Shown here: positions 35,118-44,753 of the stretch, one piece after another
How the letters are laid out: each line of letters starts with the position of its first letter
Position numbering within the stretch: the first letter of the stretch is position 1
DNA from: Dokdonia sp. Dokd-P16
GTDB lineage: Bacteria; Bacteroidota; Bacteroidia; Flavobacteriales; Flavobacteriaceae
Length of the DNA stretch: 64,000 nt
NCBI RefSeq assembly: GCF_003095655.1
Contig: NZ_CP029151.1
Span: 2,975,001-3,039,000 of the forward strand
Direction: 5' to 3'
Notes under the pieces: generated by a model
Seen by the model: only the letters and a program-made list of their open reading frames with translations
Told to the model about the DNA's origin: nothing
Databases searched by the model: none
Position numbers and translations under genes: made by a program

Positions 35118-35971
35118 TGAAAGGTATAGTACTTGCAGGCGGCTCGGGGACGCGTTTATCACCACTTACCATAGCGGTAAGCAAGCAGTTGTTACCTGTA
35201 TATGATAAACCAATGATTTTCTATCCTATATCTGTATTAATGCTTGCCGGCATTAAAGAGATATTAATAATTACTACACCAGAAGACAGTCATCTTTTTG
35301 AGCGTTTACTTGGTGATGGTAGCTCATTAGGATGTTCGTTTTCTTATGAAGTGCAAGAATCACCTAATGGTCTAGCAGAAGCATTTATTATAGGTGAATC
35401 ATTTATAGGAAATGATAAAGTTGCCTTAGTATTAGGTGATAATATCTTTTATGGTAATGGCCTTAGCCAGTTATTACAAAGCAAAAATGATGTAGATGGC
35501 GCGGCTATTTTTGCTTATCCTGTAAGGGATCCAGAACGATTTGGTGTCGTCGCTTTCGATAAGGATATGAAGGCAACAAGCATTGAGGAAAAACCGAGTA
35601 TACCAAAATCAAATTACGCAGTTCCTGGAATTTATTTCTATGATAACGAGGTAGTGGGGATTGCAAAGAAGATAAAACCGTCAGAACGAGGAGAGCTAGA
35701 AATTACTACAATCAATCAAGAATATCTCAAGAAGAAAAAACTTTCAGTAGGTATTATGAGTAGGGGGATGTCTTGGTTTGATACAGGAACAGTAGATGCG
35801 CTAGATGATGCAACAGAATTTATAAGGGTGATACAACGCAATCAAAGCACGATGATAGCATGTCTTGAAGAAATCGCCTATAAGATGAATTGGATATCAT
35901 ACGAAGCACTTAAGGCAAGTGCATCAAGGTATGGTAAAGGTGCTTATGCACAATATATAAATACTGTATAG
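35117..35971 (+). CDS. rfbA: Glucose-1-phosphate thymidylyltransferase
   Basis: 284 aa. First step of dTDP-L-rhamnose synthesis (Glc-1-P + dTTP). The nucleotidyltransferase signature [11 protein letters not shown] (8-18) and [13 protein letters not shown] follow; [10 protein letters not shown] (about 105-114) and EEKP (154-157) are the metal and sugar-binding blocks. Standard length. Coupled to both neighbours by one-base overlaps. Confidence 0.95.
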   Translation: MKGIVLAGGSGTRLSPLTIAVSKQLLPVYDKPMIFYPISVLMLAGIKEILIITTPEDSHLFERLLGDGSSLGCSFSYEVQESPNGLAEAFIIGESFIGNDKVALVLGDNIFYGNGLSQLLQSKNDVDGAAIFAYPVRDPERFGVVAFDKDMKATSIEEKPSIPKSNYAVPGIYFYDNEVVGIAKKIKPSERGELEITTINQEYLKKKKLSVGIMSRGMSWFDTGTVDALDDATEFIRVIQRNQSTMIACLEEIAYKMNWISYEALKASASRYGKGAYAQYINTV

Positions 35972-36525
35972 TGGAATTTCAAAAAACAGCATTCAAAGAT
36001 TTAATTATATGTACTCCAAAGGTGTTTGAAGATGATCGAGGTTACTTCTTTGAATCATATAATTCGGAAGCTTTTGAAAAATTTGCTGGTTTCTCCCCAT
36101 CATTTGTTCAAGATAATCAGTCTAAATCATCTTTCGGAGTACTAAGAGGACTTCATTTCCAGATAGGAAAACATGCTCAGTCTAAACTTGTGAGGGTTAT
36201 TGAGGGTGAGGTGCTGGATGTCGTTGTAGATCTTCGTAAAGAAGAGCCTACCTATGGAAAATCTTTTACTATCAAACTTTCGGGCATTAATAAAAAACAA
36301 CTCTTTGTGCCTAAAGGAATGGCGCATGGGTTTATTACGTTGAGTGATACCGCTATTTTTGCATACAAATGTGACGCATTTTATGATCAAAAAAGTGAAC
36401 GTGGACTGGCATACAATGATCCATCATTAAAGATTGATTGGTTACTTGATGAGCGTGAATTTCTGCTTTCCCCCAAGGATTTAGAGAACCCAATGCTCAG
36501 CGAACTTAAAAATATTTCTTTTTGA
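35971..36525 (+). CDS. rfbC: dTDP-4-dehydrorhamnose 3,5-epimerase (GTG start)
   Basis: 184 aa cupin enzyme, third step of dTDP-L-rhamnose synthesis. The GTG start overlaps the rfbA stop (TAGTG). Catalytic His62 in RGLHFQ, and the motif KLVRVIEGEVLDVVVDLRKEEPTYGK with FVPKGMAHGF are diagnostic. Normal length. Confidence 0.94.
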   Translation: MEFQKTAFKDLIICTPKVFEDDRGYFFESYNSEAFEKFAGFSPSFVQDNQSKSSFGVLRGLHFQIGKHAQSKLVRVIEGEVLDVVVDLRKEEPTYGKSFTIKLSGINKKQLFVPKGMAHGFITLSDTAIFAYKCDAFYDQKSERGLAYNDPSLKIDWLLDEREFLLSPKDLENPMLSELKNISF

Positions 36526-37415
36526 TGAGTGTTACTGCGAGTAATATGGAGGTCACTTCAAAAAAGATTGTAGTCACTGGGGCTCTTGGTCAGCTAGGGA
36601 TGGCGTTACAAGAGCAGTCTAAGCATCATGCTGATTTTGAGTGTATATTTCTAGCTAGAAAGGACCTTGATATAAGTTCTCGTGATAATATCTCATTAGT
36701 ACTTAATAAACATCAACCAGATGTTGTTATTAATACTGCTGCTTATACAGCTGTAGATGCTGCCGAAGATGATAAAAAACAGGCTTTTCTTGTTAATGAA
36801 ACTGCAGTAGGTTATCTCGCCGAGGAGTGTAAAAAGCGAGATTGTGCATTAATTCATGTCTCTACAGATTATGTCTTTGATGGTAATAAATCCACTGCCT
36901 ATGTAGAAAGTGATAAACCTAATCCGCAAACAGTTTATGGTGCGTCAAAACTAGGCGGAGAACTCTTAATTGAGTCTTCAAAAATATCAAAATACGCTAT
37001 TATTCGTACCTCATGGGTGTACAGTGTCTATCGTCATAACTTTGTCAAGACAATGTTGCGTTTGGGAAAAGAACGTGATTCGCTCTCTGTTGTCAATGAC
37101 CAGTTGGGTTGCCCTACCTGGGCAAATGACCTTGCAGATACTATTTTAACTGTTGCCCGAGAATTGAAAGAAGATAGTTCCGGTGTTTATCATTATTCTA
37201 ATAAGGGAAGTATTACTTGGTATGATTTTGCAAAAGCCATCTTTGAGAACGCACAAATCGATGTGCTCATAACTCCAGTAACAAGCGATTTATTTCCTAC
37301 CAAAGCAAAACGACCTAAAAATAGTGTGCTAGACACGCATAAGATTAAAAAGCAATTTCAAGTTGATATTCCAGAATGGGAATATTCGCTCCAAAAAATG
37401 CTCAAAGGACTATAA
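36525..37415 (+). CDS. rfbD: dTDP-4-dehydrorhamnose reductase
   Basis: 296 aa from the ATG at 36525 (it overlaps the rfbC stop, TGATG; a further TTG and a later ATG at 36546 are possible starts). SDR that makes dTDP-L-rhamnose. GALGQLG near 20, STDYVFDG and VYGASKLGGE (Tyr-x3-Lys) are intact. The stop overlaps the cysQ start (TAATG). Confidence 0.92.
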   Translation: MSVTASNMEVTSKKIVVTGALGQLGMALQEQSKHHADFECIFLARKDLDISSRDNISLVLNKHQPDVVINTAAYTAVDAAEDDKKQAFLVNETAVGYLAEECKKRDCALIHVSTDYVFDGNKSTAYVESDKPNPQTVYGASKLGGELLIESSKISKYAIIRTSWVYSVYRHNFVKTMLRLGKERDSLSVVNDQLGCPTWANDLADTILTVARELKEDSSGVYHYSNKGSITWYDFAKAIFENAQIDVLITPVTSDLFPTKAKRPKNSVLDTHKIKKQFQVDIPEWEYSLQKMLKGL

Positions 37416-38218
37416 TGAATGAATCTTGGAAAACTATCGCAATTCAAGCTGCAATAAAAGCAGGGAAAGTAATTATGGATGTTTATCATCGTGATTTTGA
37501 TGTTGCACATAAATCAGATAATTCTCCGCTCACTGAGGCAGATCTAAAAGCTCATGAAGCTATTTTAGCTCATCTTAAGCAAACTGGGATTCCAATATTG
37601 AGTGAGGAAGGAAGTGAAATACCTTTTGAAATTCGTACAAAATGGGATCATTTTTGGATGGTAGATCCTCTCGATGGTACTAAGGAGTTTGTAAAACGCA
37701 ACGGTGAGTTTACGGTAAATATCGCATTAGTAGTAGATGATAAACCTGTTTTTGGTGTGATTTATGTCCCTATAATGAAAACTATCTATGCTGGTGGATC
37801 TGATGATGGAGCTAGTTATAAGTTGGTTGATCCCAAAGATGATATGTCATGGGAAACGTTGATAAATAAGGCAATCCCGCTTTCGCGAAAGCTTAAAAAA
37901 TACACAGATCTTAACCTTATTAAAGTGGTTACAAGTCGCTCACATTTAAATTTAAAAACGCAAGAATTTGTAAAGAACTTGCAAAATGCAGGTAAAAATA
38001 CAGAAGTAGTACCATCTGGTAGTGCGTACAAGTTTTGTCTTGTTGCAGAAGGAACTGCAGATGTATATCCACGTTTTGGGCCTTGTATGGAATGGGATAC
38101 TGCAGCAGGAGATGCTATTTGTGAAGGAGTAGGAGGAGCTGTTTATGTTGAGAATACAAGTGAGAAACTATTATACAATAAAGAATCACTTTTTAGTCCT
38201 AACTTCGTAGCACATTAA
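37415..38218 (+). CDS. cysQ: 3'(2'),5'-bisphosphate nucleotidase
   Basis: 267 aa, from the ATG at 37415 that overlaps the rfbD stop; a longer frame from 37376 would run back into rfbD. Lithium-sensitive phosphatase fold with D-P-L-D-G-T-K-E at 84-91 and SEEG (63-66) for metals, and the second D-TAAGDAI block (about 230). Removes the 3' phosphate of PAP/PAPS-type by-products. Placement in a sugar operon may point to sulfation in the same pathway, but no sulfotransferase is seen. The palindrome inside encodes LSRKL (156-160). Confidence 0.88.
   Translation: MNESWKTIAIQAAIKAGKVIMDVYHRDFDVAHKSDNSPLTEADLKAHEAILAHLKQTGIPILSEEGSEIPFEIRTKWDHFWMVDPLDGTKEFVKRNGEFTVNIALVVDDKPVFGVIYVPIMKTIYAGGSDDGASYKLVDPKDDMSWETLINKAIPLSRKLKKYTDLNLIKVVTSRSHLNLKTQEFVKNLQNAGKNTEVVPSGSAYKFCLVAEGTADVYPRFGPCMEWDTAAGDAICEGVGGAVYVENTSEKLLYNKESLFSPNFVAH
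37879..37892. repeat. Palindrome copy 12, inside cysQ
   Basis: GCTTTCGCGAAAGC, perfect 14-base palindrome, read as L-S-R-K. Confidence 0.85.
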
Positions 38219-38225
38219 TTGATTT

Positions 38226-39236
38226 ATGAAAATTCTTGTTACTGGCGCTGCTGGATTTATAGGTTATCATCTTTGTAAACGCTTACTGAGCGAGGGTCAC
38301 ACTGTGGTAGGCCTCGATAATATAAATGATTATTATGATCCACAACTCAAGTTTGATAGACTTAAAGAGCTGGGTGTGGTGAAGGAACAGGCGGAAAAGT
38401 GGAATACACTTTCTACTAGTAGTCTAGAGGACAACTTCTCATTTATTAGATTAAATCTCCAAGATAGAGTCGAAGTTCCAAAGCTATTTAAATCAAATTC
38501 TTTTAACCAAGTCTGTAATCTCGCGGCTCAAGCAGGAGTGAGATACTCTATAGAAAACCCAGAAGTGTATGTAGATACTAATATTGTTGGTTTCTTGAAT
38601 ATTTTGGAATGCTGTAGAGATTATAAAGTTTCAAAATTAGTTTATGCTAGTAGTAGCAGTGTTTACGGTAATAGTAAAGAGGTCCCTTTTACAGAAAAAC
38701 AGTCTGTAGATGAGCCCATAAGTATTTATGCAGCGACTAAGAAATCTAATGAGTTAATGGCGCATACGTATAGTCATCTATTTAATATAGAGACTGTAGG
38801 ATTACGATTTTTTACCGTTTACGGGCCTTGGGGAAGACCAGATATGGCAATGTTTTTATTTACAGATGCTATACTCAATAAGAAACCTATTAAAGTTTTT
38901 AACGAAGGTAATCTTTCACGAGACTTCACATTCATATCAGACATCATAGATGGTGTGATGGCAGTGATTTCGGGTTCATCAAAGTCTAAAAATGAAATTT
39001 ATAATATTGGAAATAGTAAACCTGTCAAGTTATTAGATTTTATTTCAGCATTAGAGGACGAAATAGGTGTAACTGCGATAAAGGAAATGATGCCTATGCA
39101 AGATGGCGATGTGCATAGAACATGGGCAGATGTTTCCTCACTACAGAAAGATTTTGGCTATGAGCCTTCAGTTGCTGTTGCTGAGGGGATTGCAGCTTTT
39201 GTAACTTGGTTCAAATCTTATTATGTAAAGTCTTAA
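38226..39236 (+). CDS. UDP-glucuronate 4-epimerase-like SDR
   Basis: 336 aa. NAD site TGAAGFIG (6-13); GLDNINDYYDPQLKFDRL (29-46) is the hallmark of UDP-GlcA epimerases (CapI/LpsL/GalE-type GAE), as is the end of the catalytic block FFTVYGPWGRPDMAMF. Would interconvert UDP-GlcA and UDP-GalA; the adjacent ugd supplies UDP-GlcA. The Tyr-x3-Lys motif is in YAATKKSNE. Ends right next to a perfect palindrome. Confidence 0.87.
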   Translation: MKILVTGAAGFIGYHLCKRLLSEGHTVVGLDNINDYYDPQLKFDRLKELGVVKEQAEKWNTLSTSSLEDNFSFIRLNLQDRVEVPKLFKSNSFNQVCNLAAQAGVRYSIENPEVYVDTNIVGFLNILECCRDYKVSKLVYASSSSVYGNSKEVPFTEKQSVDEPISIYAATKKSNELMAHTYSHLFNIETVGLRFFTVYGPWGRPDMAMFLFTDAILNKKPIKVFNEGNLSRDFTFISDIIDGVMAVISGSSKSKNEIYNIGNSKPVKLLDFISALEDEIGVTAIKEMMPMQDGDVHRTWADVSSLQKDFGYEPSVAVAEGIAAFVTWFKSYYVKS

Positions 39237-39237
39237 G

Positions 39238-39257
39238 TACGCTTTCGCGAAAGCGTA
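39238..39257. repeat. Palindrome copy 13, intergenic between the epimerase and ugd
   Basis: TACGCTTTCGCGAAAGCGTA, perfect 20-base palindrome, immediately (1 base) after the stop of the epimerase gene and 36 bases before a promoter-like element. Confidence 0.88.
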
Positions 39258-39292
39258 AAAAAAAACCACAATTACCTTATTATTCAAACCGC

Positions 39293-39300
39293 TATATTTG
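39293..39300 (+). promoter_or_regulatory. Possible -7 element for ugd
   Basis: TATATTTG, 24 bases before the start. No TTG at the expected distance upstream. Confidence 0.45.
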
Positions 39301-39324
39301 CGATTTGCTAGAAATTTGATATAA

Positions 39325-40719
39325 ATGAAGATTAAGAATATTTGCTGTATTGGTGCAGGGTACGTAGGAGGTCCTACGATGTCTGTGATAGCATTAAAGT
39401 GTCCAGATATTAAGGTAACTGTAGTGGATCTTAATGAAAAACGTATTGCCGCTTGGAATGATGAAAATTTGGACAACTTACCAATTTATGAGCCAGGACT
39501 TGCCGAAGTAGTAGGAGAGGCTAGAGGAAGGAATTTATTTTTCTCAACAGAAGTAGATAAGGCAATAGATGAAGCAGATCTTATTTTTATCTCTGTTAAC
39601 ACACCAACAAAGACTTACGGTGTAGGAAAAGGTATGGCTGCCGATCTCAAGTATATCGAACTATGTGCGCGCCAAATTGCAAGAGTTGCAACGTCTGACA
39701 AGATTGTAGTGGAAAAGTCAACACTTCCGGTACGCACGGCAGAAGCACTTCAAAATATCTTACATAATACGGGGAATGGCGTGCGCTTTGATATTTTATC
39801 AAATCCTGAGTTTCTGGCAGAAGGAACTGCAATTCAAGATTTGTTAAATGCAGACCGTGTTTTAATAGGTGGAGCCTCTACACCAGAAGGAATAAAAGCA
39901 ACAGATGCTCTTGCGGAGATATATGCACAATGGTTGCCTGAAGAACGTATTTTGAGAACCAATGTATGGTCTTCAGAGCTTTCTAAACTTACGGCCAATG
40001 CTTTCTTAGCGCAACGAGTTTCCTCTATAAATGCCATGTCAGAACTTTGTGAAGTTACTGGAGCAGATATTCAAGAAGTAGCTAGAGCAGTAGGTACAGA
40101 TTCTCGTATAGGCCCTAAATTTTTAAAAGCTTCTGTAGGTTTTGGAGGGTCTTGTTTCCAGAAAGACATTTTAAATCTTGTTTATATTGCCAAAACGTAT
40201 GGACTTGATGAAGTAGCCGATTATTGGGAACAGGTAATTATTATGAATGATTATCAAAAAAGACGATTTGCAGAGAAGATAGTGAAGACGCTTTTTAACA
40301 CAGTTTCTGGAAAAAAAATAGCGCTACTAGGTTGGGCTTTCAAAAAGGATACTAATGATACCCGAGAATCTGCAGCCATTTATGTAGCAGATTATTTACT
40401 CAATGAACAAGCGGAAGTAGTGATTTATGATCCAAAGGTTTCTAAAGAACAGGTTTTAGCAGATTTAGATTATTTAAATTCTCGTTCTGAAGCTGAAAAT
40501 AGAGCACTTGTTACAGTGGTTACAGATCCTATAGAGGCTTGTGACAATGCGCATGCTATTGCGATTATGACTGAGTGGGATGAATTTATAGGATATGACT
40601 GGCAAGAAATTTATAACCAGATGCAAAAGCCTGCGTTTATTTTTGATGGAAGGGCTATATTTGCGATAGATGAAATGAAGGAGATTGGGTTTGAAATGTA
40701 TGTAATAGGGCTTGGGTAG
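39325..40719 (+). CDS. ugd: UDP-glucose 6-dehydrogenase
   Basis: 464 aa. The N-terminus [23 protein letters not shown] and length are those of the animal-like Ugd class (UDP-Glc to UDP-GlcA). GAGYVGGPT (11-19) binds NAD; catalytic Cys277 is in [26 protein letters not shown] is the UDP-binding domain block. Distinct from the WbpO-like enzyme 7 kb upstream, so two separate uronic acid pathways are encoded. Own promoter-like element. Confidence 0.93.
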   Translation: MKIKNICCIGAGYVGGPTMSVIALKCPDIKVTVVDLNEKRIAAWNDENLDNLPIYEPGLAEVVGEARGRNLFFSTEVDKAIDEADLIFISVNTPTKTYGVGKGMAADLKYIELCARQIARVATSDKIVVEKSTLPVRTAEALQNILHNTGNGVRFDILSNPEFLAEGTAIQDLLNADRVLIGGASTPEGIKATDALAEIYAQWLPEERILRTNVWSSELSKLTANAFLAQRVSSINAMSELCEVTGADIQEVARAVGTDSRIGPKFLKASVGFGGSCFQKDILNLVYIAKTYGLDEVADYWEQVIIMNDYQKRRFAEKIVKTLFNTVSGKKIALLGWAFKKDTNDTRESAAIYVADYLLNEQAEVVIYDPKVSKEQVLADLDYLNSRSEAENRALVTVVTDPIEACDNAHAIAIMTEWDEFIGYDWQEIYNQMQKPAFIFDGRAIFAIDEMKEIGFEMYVIGLG

Positions 40720-40866
40720 CCATTAATGCTTAGATTTCTATTTACTCTCAATAACAGATTAATGGCGTTATTTATTTGTTTATTCTTTATAGAAAGGGAA
40801 ATTTGTTGTGATAGTCTATTTAAAAAAGAATAGAAACATAACTTCAGTTATATAAAAACCATTTAG

Positions 40867-41880
40867 ATGAATTTAAAAGACAAATCAATTTTAATTACAG
40901 GAGGAACGGGATCTCTTGGAAAGGCACTTACTTCACATATCTTAAAAAATAGTCCAGATATTAAAAGGCTAGTCATCTTTTCAAGAGATGAACAGAAGCA
41001 ATTTGATATGGCTCAAGAATACCCAGTCTCAGAATATCCTCAAATACGTTTTTTTATCGGTGATATTAGAGATTATGATAGAGTGAAAAGAGCATTAAAA
41101 GGAATAGACTACGTAATTCATGCCGCGGCAATGAAACATGTCCCTATTGCCGAATACAACCCGATGGAATGTGTTAAAACGAATATTTTGGGAGCAGAGA
41201 ATTTGATTAATGCTTGTCTTGAGACTGAAGTTACTAGAGTTGTAGCTTTATCGACTGACAAAGCTGCTGCTCCTGTAAACTTATATGGAGCAACAAAACT
41301 AGCATCTGATAAATTGTTTGTTGCGGCTAATAATATTACAGGATGGAACCCAATTAAATTTAGCGTAGTACGCTATGGAAATGTAATGGGGTCTAATGGT
41401 TCTGTTATTCCCTTTTTCTTAAAAAAAAGAAAAGAAGGAGTTCTTCCTATAACAGTAGAATCTATGACACGATTTAATATTTCCTTACAGGGTGGTGTTG
41501 ATATGGTGATGCATGCTCTAGAACATGCTTGGGGTGGTGAAATATTTGTTCCAAAAATACCTAGTTATAAAATTATGGATATTGCAGAGGCCATAGGTCC
41601 TGAATGTGATAAGCCTATTATAGGAATAAGACCAGGAGAAAAAATTCATGAGGAAATGATCACTAGCTCTGATTCATTTTACACCTATGATTTGGGTAAA
41701 TATTATACCATATTGCCGGCTACTCACAAATGGAATTTGGAAGAATTTATATCTAGTTTTGATGCCAAAAGAGTTGAAGATGGATTTAAGTATAATAGTG
41801 GGGAAAATGATGATTGGGAAACAGTAGAAGGACTTCGTAAGCTAATAGTTGAACATGTTGATTCTGATTTTAAAGTTTAA
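40867..41880 (+). CDS. pseB: UDP-GlcNAc 4,6-dehydratase (5-inverting)
   Basis: 337 aa SDR. First step of pseudaminic acid synthesis. The start MNLKDKSILITGGTGSLGKAL, ERLVIFSRDEQKQFDMAQ-like block (35-50) and HAAAMKHVPIAEYNPMECVKTNI are PseB signatures, and STDKAAAPVNLYGATKLASDKLF carries the catalytic Asp-Lys-x...Tyr/Lys set. Single-domain (no membrane part), unlike the PglF-like enzyme later in the locus. Starts a fresh run of pse genes after a 147-base gap. Confidence 0.93.
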   Translation: MNLKDKSILITGGTGSLGKALTSHILKNSPDIKRLVIFSRDEQKQFDMAQEYPVSEYPQIRFFIGDIRDYDRVKRALKGIDYVIHAAAMKHVPIAEYNPMECVKTNILGAENLINACLETEVTRVVALSTDKAAAPVNLYGATKLASDKLFVAANNITGWNPIKFSVVRYGNVMGSNGSVIPFFLKKRKEGVLPITVESMTRFNISLQGGVDMVMHALEHAWGGEIFVPKIPSYKIMDIAEAIGPECDKPIIGIRPGEKIHEEMITSSDSFYTYDLGKYYTILPATHKWNLEEFISSFDAKRVEDGFKYNSGENDDWETVEGLRKLIVEHVDSDFKV

Positions 41881-41888
41881 TTAATAAT

Positions 41889-43082
41889 ATGTCAAACCTA
41901 ATACCTTACGGAAGGCAGAATATTACTCAAGAGGATATACTTGCAGTGACAGAAGCACTTCAATCAGATTACCTTACACAAGGACCACGCATAGCTCAGT
42001 TTGAAGTGGAATTTGCAGCTTACGTTGGTGCAAAATATGCAGTAGCTGTTTCTAACGGTACTGCAGCACTACATTTAAATGCACTAGCTTTAGGTGTGAA
42101 GCCTGGAGATAAGGTTATTACAACATCTCTTACTTTTGCTGCGTCAGCAAATTGTATTAGATACTGTGGAGGTGATGTTGTTTTTGCAGATATTGATCCA
42201 GAGACTTATTTGTTAGATATTAATTCAGTACGTTCTTTATTAGAAAAGTCTCCAAAAGGAACCTATCAAGGATTAGTTCCAGTAGATTTTGCTGGAAGAG
42301 CAGTAGATCTTGAGGCTTTTAGAGCCCTTGCAGATGAGTACGGTCTCTGGATTATAGAAGATAGTTGCCATTCACCAGGAGGTTATTTTATAGATAGCAC
42401 AGGGGAGAAGCAACACTGCGGTAATGGTAATTTTGCAGATTTAGCAATATTCTCATTTCATCCTGTAAAGCATATTGCATGTGGTGAAGGAGGAATGATA
42501 ACTACAAATGACGAGTCACTTTACAAAAAGCTTTTAGCACTTAGAACTCATGGAATTGTAAAGGACGATGACTTGTATACTAACAGTGTGGAGTTCGCTT
42601 CCGCGAAAGCGAGTACAGAACAATATCCTGCTTGGTATATGGAAATGCAAATGTTAGGGTACAACTATAGAATTACTGATTTTCAGGCAGCATTAGGTTC
42701 CAGCCAGCTGTTAAGAGCAAACAGCGGTATAGAGAGAAGAATTCAGATAGCGCAGCAATATTTTAAAGCCTTTGAAGGAAAGAGCTATATTCATGGTCAA
42801 AGTGGAGTAATTGAAGGTCATGCATATCATTTATATGTGATTGAGGTAAATGATCGATTAGGGCTATATAACTACTTGAGAGAACATAGTATTTATGCTC
42901 AAATACACTATATCCCTTGTCATCTAATGCCATATTATAGAGATTTAGGATGGAAAGAAGGTGATTTACCTCTAGTTGAGGCTTATTATGGACAGTGTAT
43001 AAGCTTGCCTATGTTTCCTACATTAACAGATACAGAGCAGCAATTTGTTGTTGATACAATAGATAGTTTTTATAATGAATAG
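41889..43082 (+). CDS. pseC: UDP-4-amino-4,6-dideoxy-N-acetyl-beta-L-altrosamine transaminase
   Basis: 397 aa DegT/DnrJ-type PLP enzyme, second step of the pseudaminic acid pathway. Schiff-base Lys194 in FHPVKHIACGEGG; SNGTAALHLNALAL is the PLP phosphate site. Between HGIVKDDD and WYMEMQ lies a short extra segment (about 228-246) that holds a near-perfect palindrome (FASAKAS); other PseC proteins have fewer residues here as I recall. Eight-base overlap with pseF. Confidence 0.92.
   Translation: MSNLIPYGRQNITQEDILAVTEALQSDYLTQGPRIAQFEVEFAAYVGAKYAVAVSNGTAALHLNALALGVKPGDKVITTSLTFAASANCIRYCGGDVVFADIDPETYLLDINSVRSLLEKSPKGTYQGLVPVDFAGRAVDLEAFRALADEYGLWIIEDSCHSPGGYFIDSTGEKQHCGNGNFADLAIFSFHPVKHIACGEGGMITTNDESLYKKLLALRTHGIVKDDDLYTNSVEFASAKASTEQYPAWYMEMQMLGYNYRITDFQAALGSSQLLRANSGIERRIQIAQQYFKAFEGKSYIHGQSGVIEGHAYHLYVIEVNDRLGLYNYLREHSIYAQIHYIPCHLMPYYRDLGWKEGDLPLVEAYYGQCISLPMFPTLTDTEQQFVVDTIDSFYNE
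42596..42611. repeat. Palindrome copy (one mismatch), inside pseC
   Basis: CGCTTCCGCGAAAGCG: one base off the perfect element. Read as A-S-A-K-A (237-241). The last copy before an 18-kb gap in the palindrome pattern. Confidence 0.75.
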
Positions 43083-43761
43083 TATCTGTATCATACCAGC
43101 TCGGGGAGGTAGCAAACGTATTCCTAGAAAAAATATTAAATCCTTTTTAGGAAAGCCTATCATTGCTTACTCTATAGAAGCAGCTATAAAATCACAGCTA
43201 TTTGATGAGATTATGGTTTCTACAGATGATGAGGAGATAGCTGCTATTGCAAAGGATTACGGTGCAGTAGTACCTACGATGCGATCTGCACAAAACGCAA
43301 ATGATCATGCAACTACTTTTGACGTATTAGATGAAGTATTGGAATATTATTCATCTTCATTAAATAGAAAATTTGATTATGCCTGCTGTATTTATCCCAC
43401 CGCACCATTTGTTACAAATGTGACTTTATTTAAAGCTTTTGAAACCTTAAAGAAAGAAAATTTTGATACTGTTTTTCCAGTAATGAGATTTGGATTTCCT
43501 ATTCAAAGAGCATTGAAAAAAACAAGCTCTCATAAAATTGAATTTTTTAATGAAGAATTTCAAAACACTAGAAGTCAAGATCTAGAAGCTGCATATCACG
43601 ATGCAGGTCAATTTTATTGGTTTCATGTAGAGAATTGCTTAAAAGCAAAAAGTTTGATTACAAATAACTGCGGTAGTATAGATATTAAAGAAACAGAAGG
43701 GCAGGATATTGATAATGAAATAGATTGGAAACTAGCAGAATTAAAATATGAACTCTTATAA
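43075..43761 (+). CDS. pseF: Pseudaminic acid cytidylyltransferase
   Basis: 228 aa. Forms CMP-Pse from CTP and Pse. PARGGSKRIPRKNIKSF (8-24) is the CMP-sugar synthase signature; the C-terminus with ETEGQDIDNEIDWKLAELKYEL is typical for PseF. Overlaps pseC by eight bases and the following GNAT gene by 14 bases. It precedes PseI in gene order but acts last. Confidence 0.93.
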   Translation: MNSICIIPARGGSKRIPRKNIKSFLGKPIIAYSIEAAIKSQLFDEIMVSTDDEEIAAIAKDYGAVVPTMRSAQNANDHATTFDVLDEVLEYYSSSLNRKFDYACCIYPTAPFVTNVTLFKAFETLKKENFDTVFPVMRFGFPIQRALKKTSSHKIEFFNEEFQNTRSQDLEAAYHDAGQFYWFHVENCLKAKSLITNNCGSIDIKETEGQDIDNEIDWKLAELKYELL

Positions 43762-44749
43762 GGCACTTTCACGACAAGAATTTTCTTCTGGAGAATTTAA
43801 AATTGTACCTATACGTTCTGAAGATCGTATAGATATTATGAAGTGGCGTAATGAACAAATGTACCATTTGCGTCAATCGCAACTTTTAACTTTAGAATCT
43901 CAGAATAAATATTTTAATACTACAGTAAAGTCTTTGTTCAATCAAGAAAAGCCTAAGCAGCTACTTTTTTCTTTTTTAAAAAATGATATCTGTATTGCTT
44001 ATGGAGGTTTGGTTCATATTAATTGGGTAGATAAGAATGCAGAAATATCCTTTATTATGGATAGTACTCTAGAAAAAGAGTTTTTTGAAGACTTATGGTT
44101 TGTTTATCTAGGTTTAATTGAAAAAGTAGGTTTTCAGGAGTTAGATTTCCATAAAATTTTCACTTATGCCTTTGATTTAAGGCCTAGATTATATATAGCA
44201 CTTGAAAAGGCTGGCTTCCATAAAGAAGTAACTTTAAAAGAACACTGTTTGTTTGAAGAGAAATTCATTGATGTTATTATTCATAGCTTAATTGCTGATT
44301 CATTTGTTTTGAAAAAGGCCACATTGAATGATGTACAAGCAACATTTAATTGGGCTAGTAATCCTGCAATTAGATCTTTTTCATTTAATCAAAATAAAAT
44401 TCTACTTAAAGATCATATTAAATGGTTTAATAATAGACTAAGTGATAATAATTGTGAGTATTTTATCGCTTATGATGGAATTAATAGAGTAGGTTCAATT
44501 AGGTTTGATATTACTAATAACAATGCCTTATTAAGTTACTTAATAGATCCTGAGTTTCATGGTAAAGGATTTGGAACTCAAATATTAAAAGATGGAATAG
44601 CGAAGCTGAAAAATATTCGAAACGATGTAGATATAATTTCTGGATTTGTAATTCCTGAAAATAAAGCCTCAGTTTACATTTTTAACAAACTACAATTTGA
44701 TGTAGAAACTGTTGAAGATAATTTATATTTTTCTTTGAAAATCAAGTAA
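43748..44749 (+). CDS. Tandem GNAT acetyltransferase (PseH-like) at the place of pseG
   Basis: 333 aa with two GNAT domains: one at about 15-175 (IVPIRSEDRIDIMKWRNEQMYHLR at its start) and one at about 187-333 (LKKATLNDVQATFNWASNPAIRSFSFN...GKGFGTQILKDG, the acetyl-CoA loop). The second resembles the acetyltransferase half of PseG-PseH fusions. PseH acetylates the 4-amino group of UDP-4-amino-4,6-dideoxy-altrosamine. No UDP-sugar hydrolase fold (PseG) is visible here or elsewhere in the window. Which domain is active is unknown; the first domain lacks an obvious acetyl-CoA loop. Confidence 0.75.
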   Translation: MNSYKALSRQEFSSGEFKIVPIRSEDRIDIMKWRNEQMYHLRQSQLLTLESQNKYFNTTVKSLFNQEKPKQLLFSFLKNDICIAYGGLVHINWVDKNAEISFIMDSTLEKEFFEDLWFVYLGLIEKVGFQELDFHKIFTYAFDLRPRLYIALEKAGFHKEVTLKEHCLFEEKFIDVIIHSLIADSFVLKKATLNDVQATFNWASNPAIRSFSFNQNKILLKDHIKWFNNRLSDNNCEYFIAYDGINRVGSIRFDITNNNALLSYLIDPEFHGKGFGTQILKDGIAKLKNIRNDVDIISGFVIPENKASVYIFNKLQFDVETVEDNLYFSLKIK

Positions 44750-44753
44750 AATT

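Noticed and set aside
35548-35563. CGTCGCTTTCGATAAGG in rfbA as a palindrome copy
   Set aside because: Only one half matches; the encoded VAFDKD is normal for RfbA.
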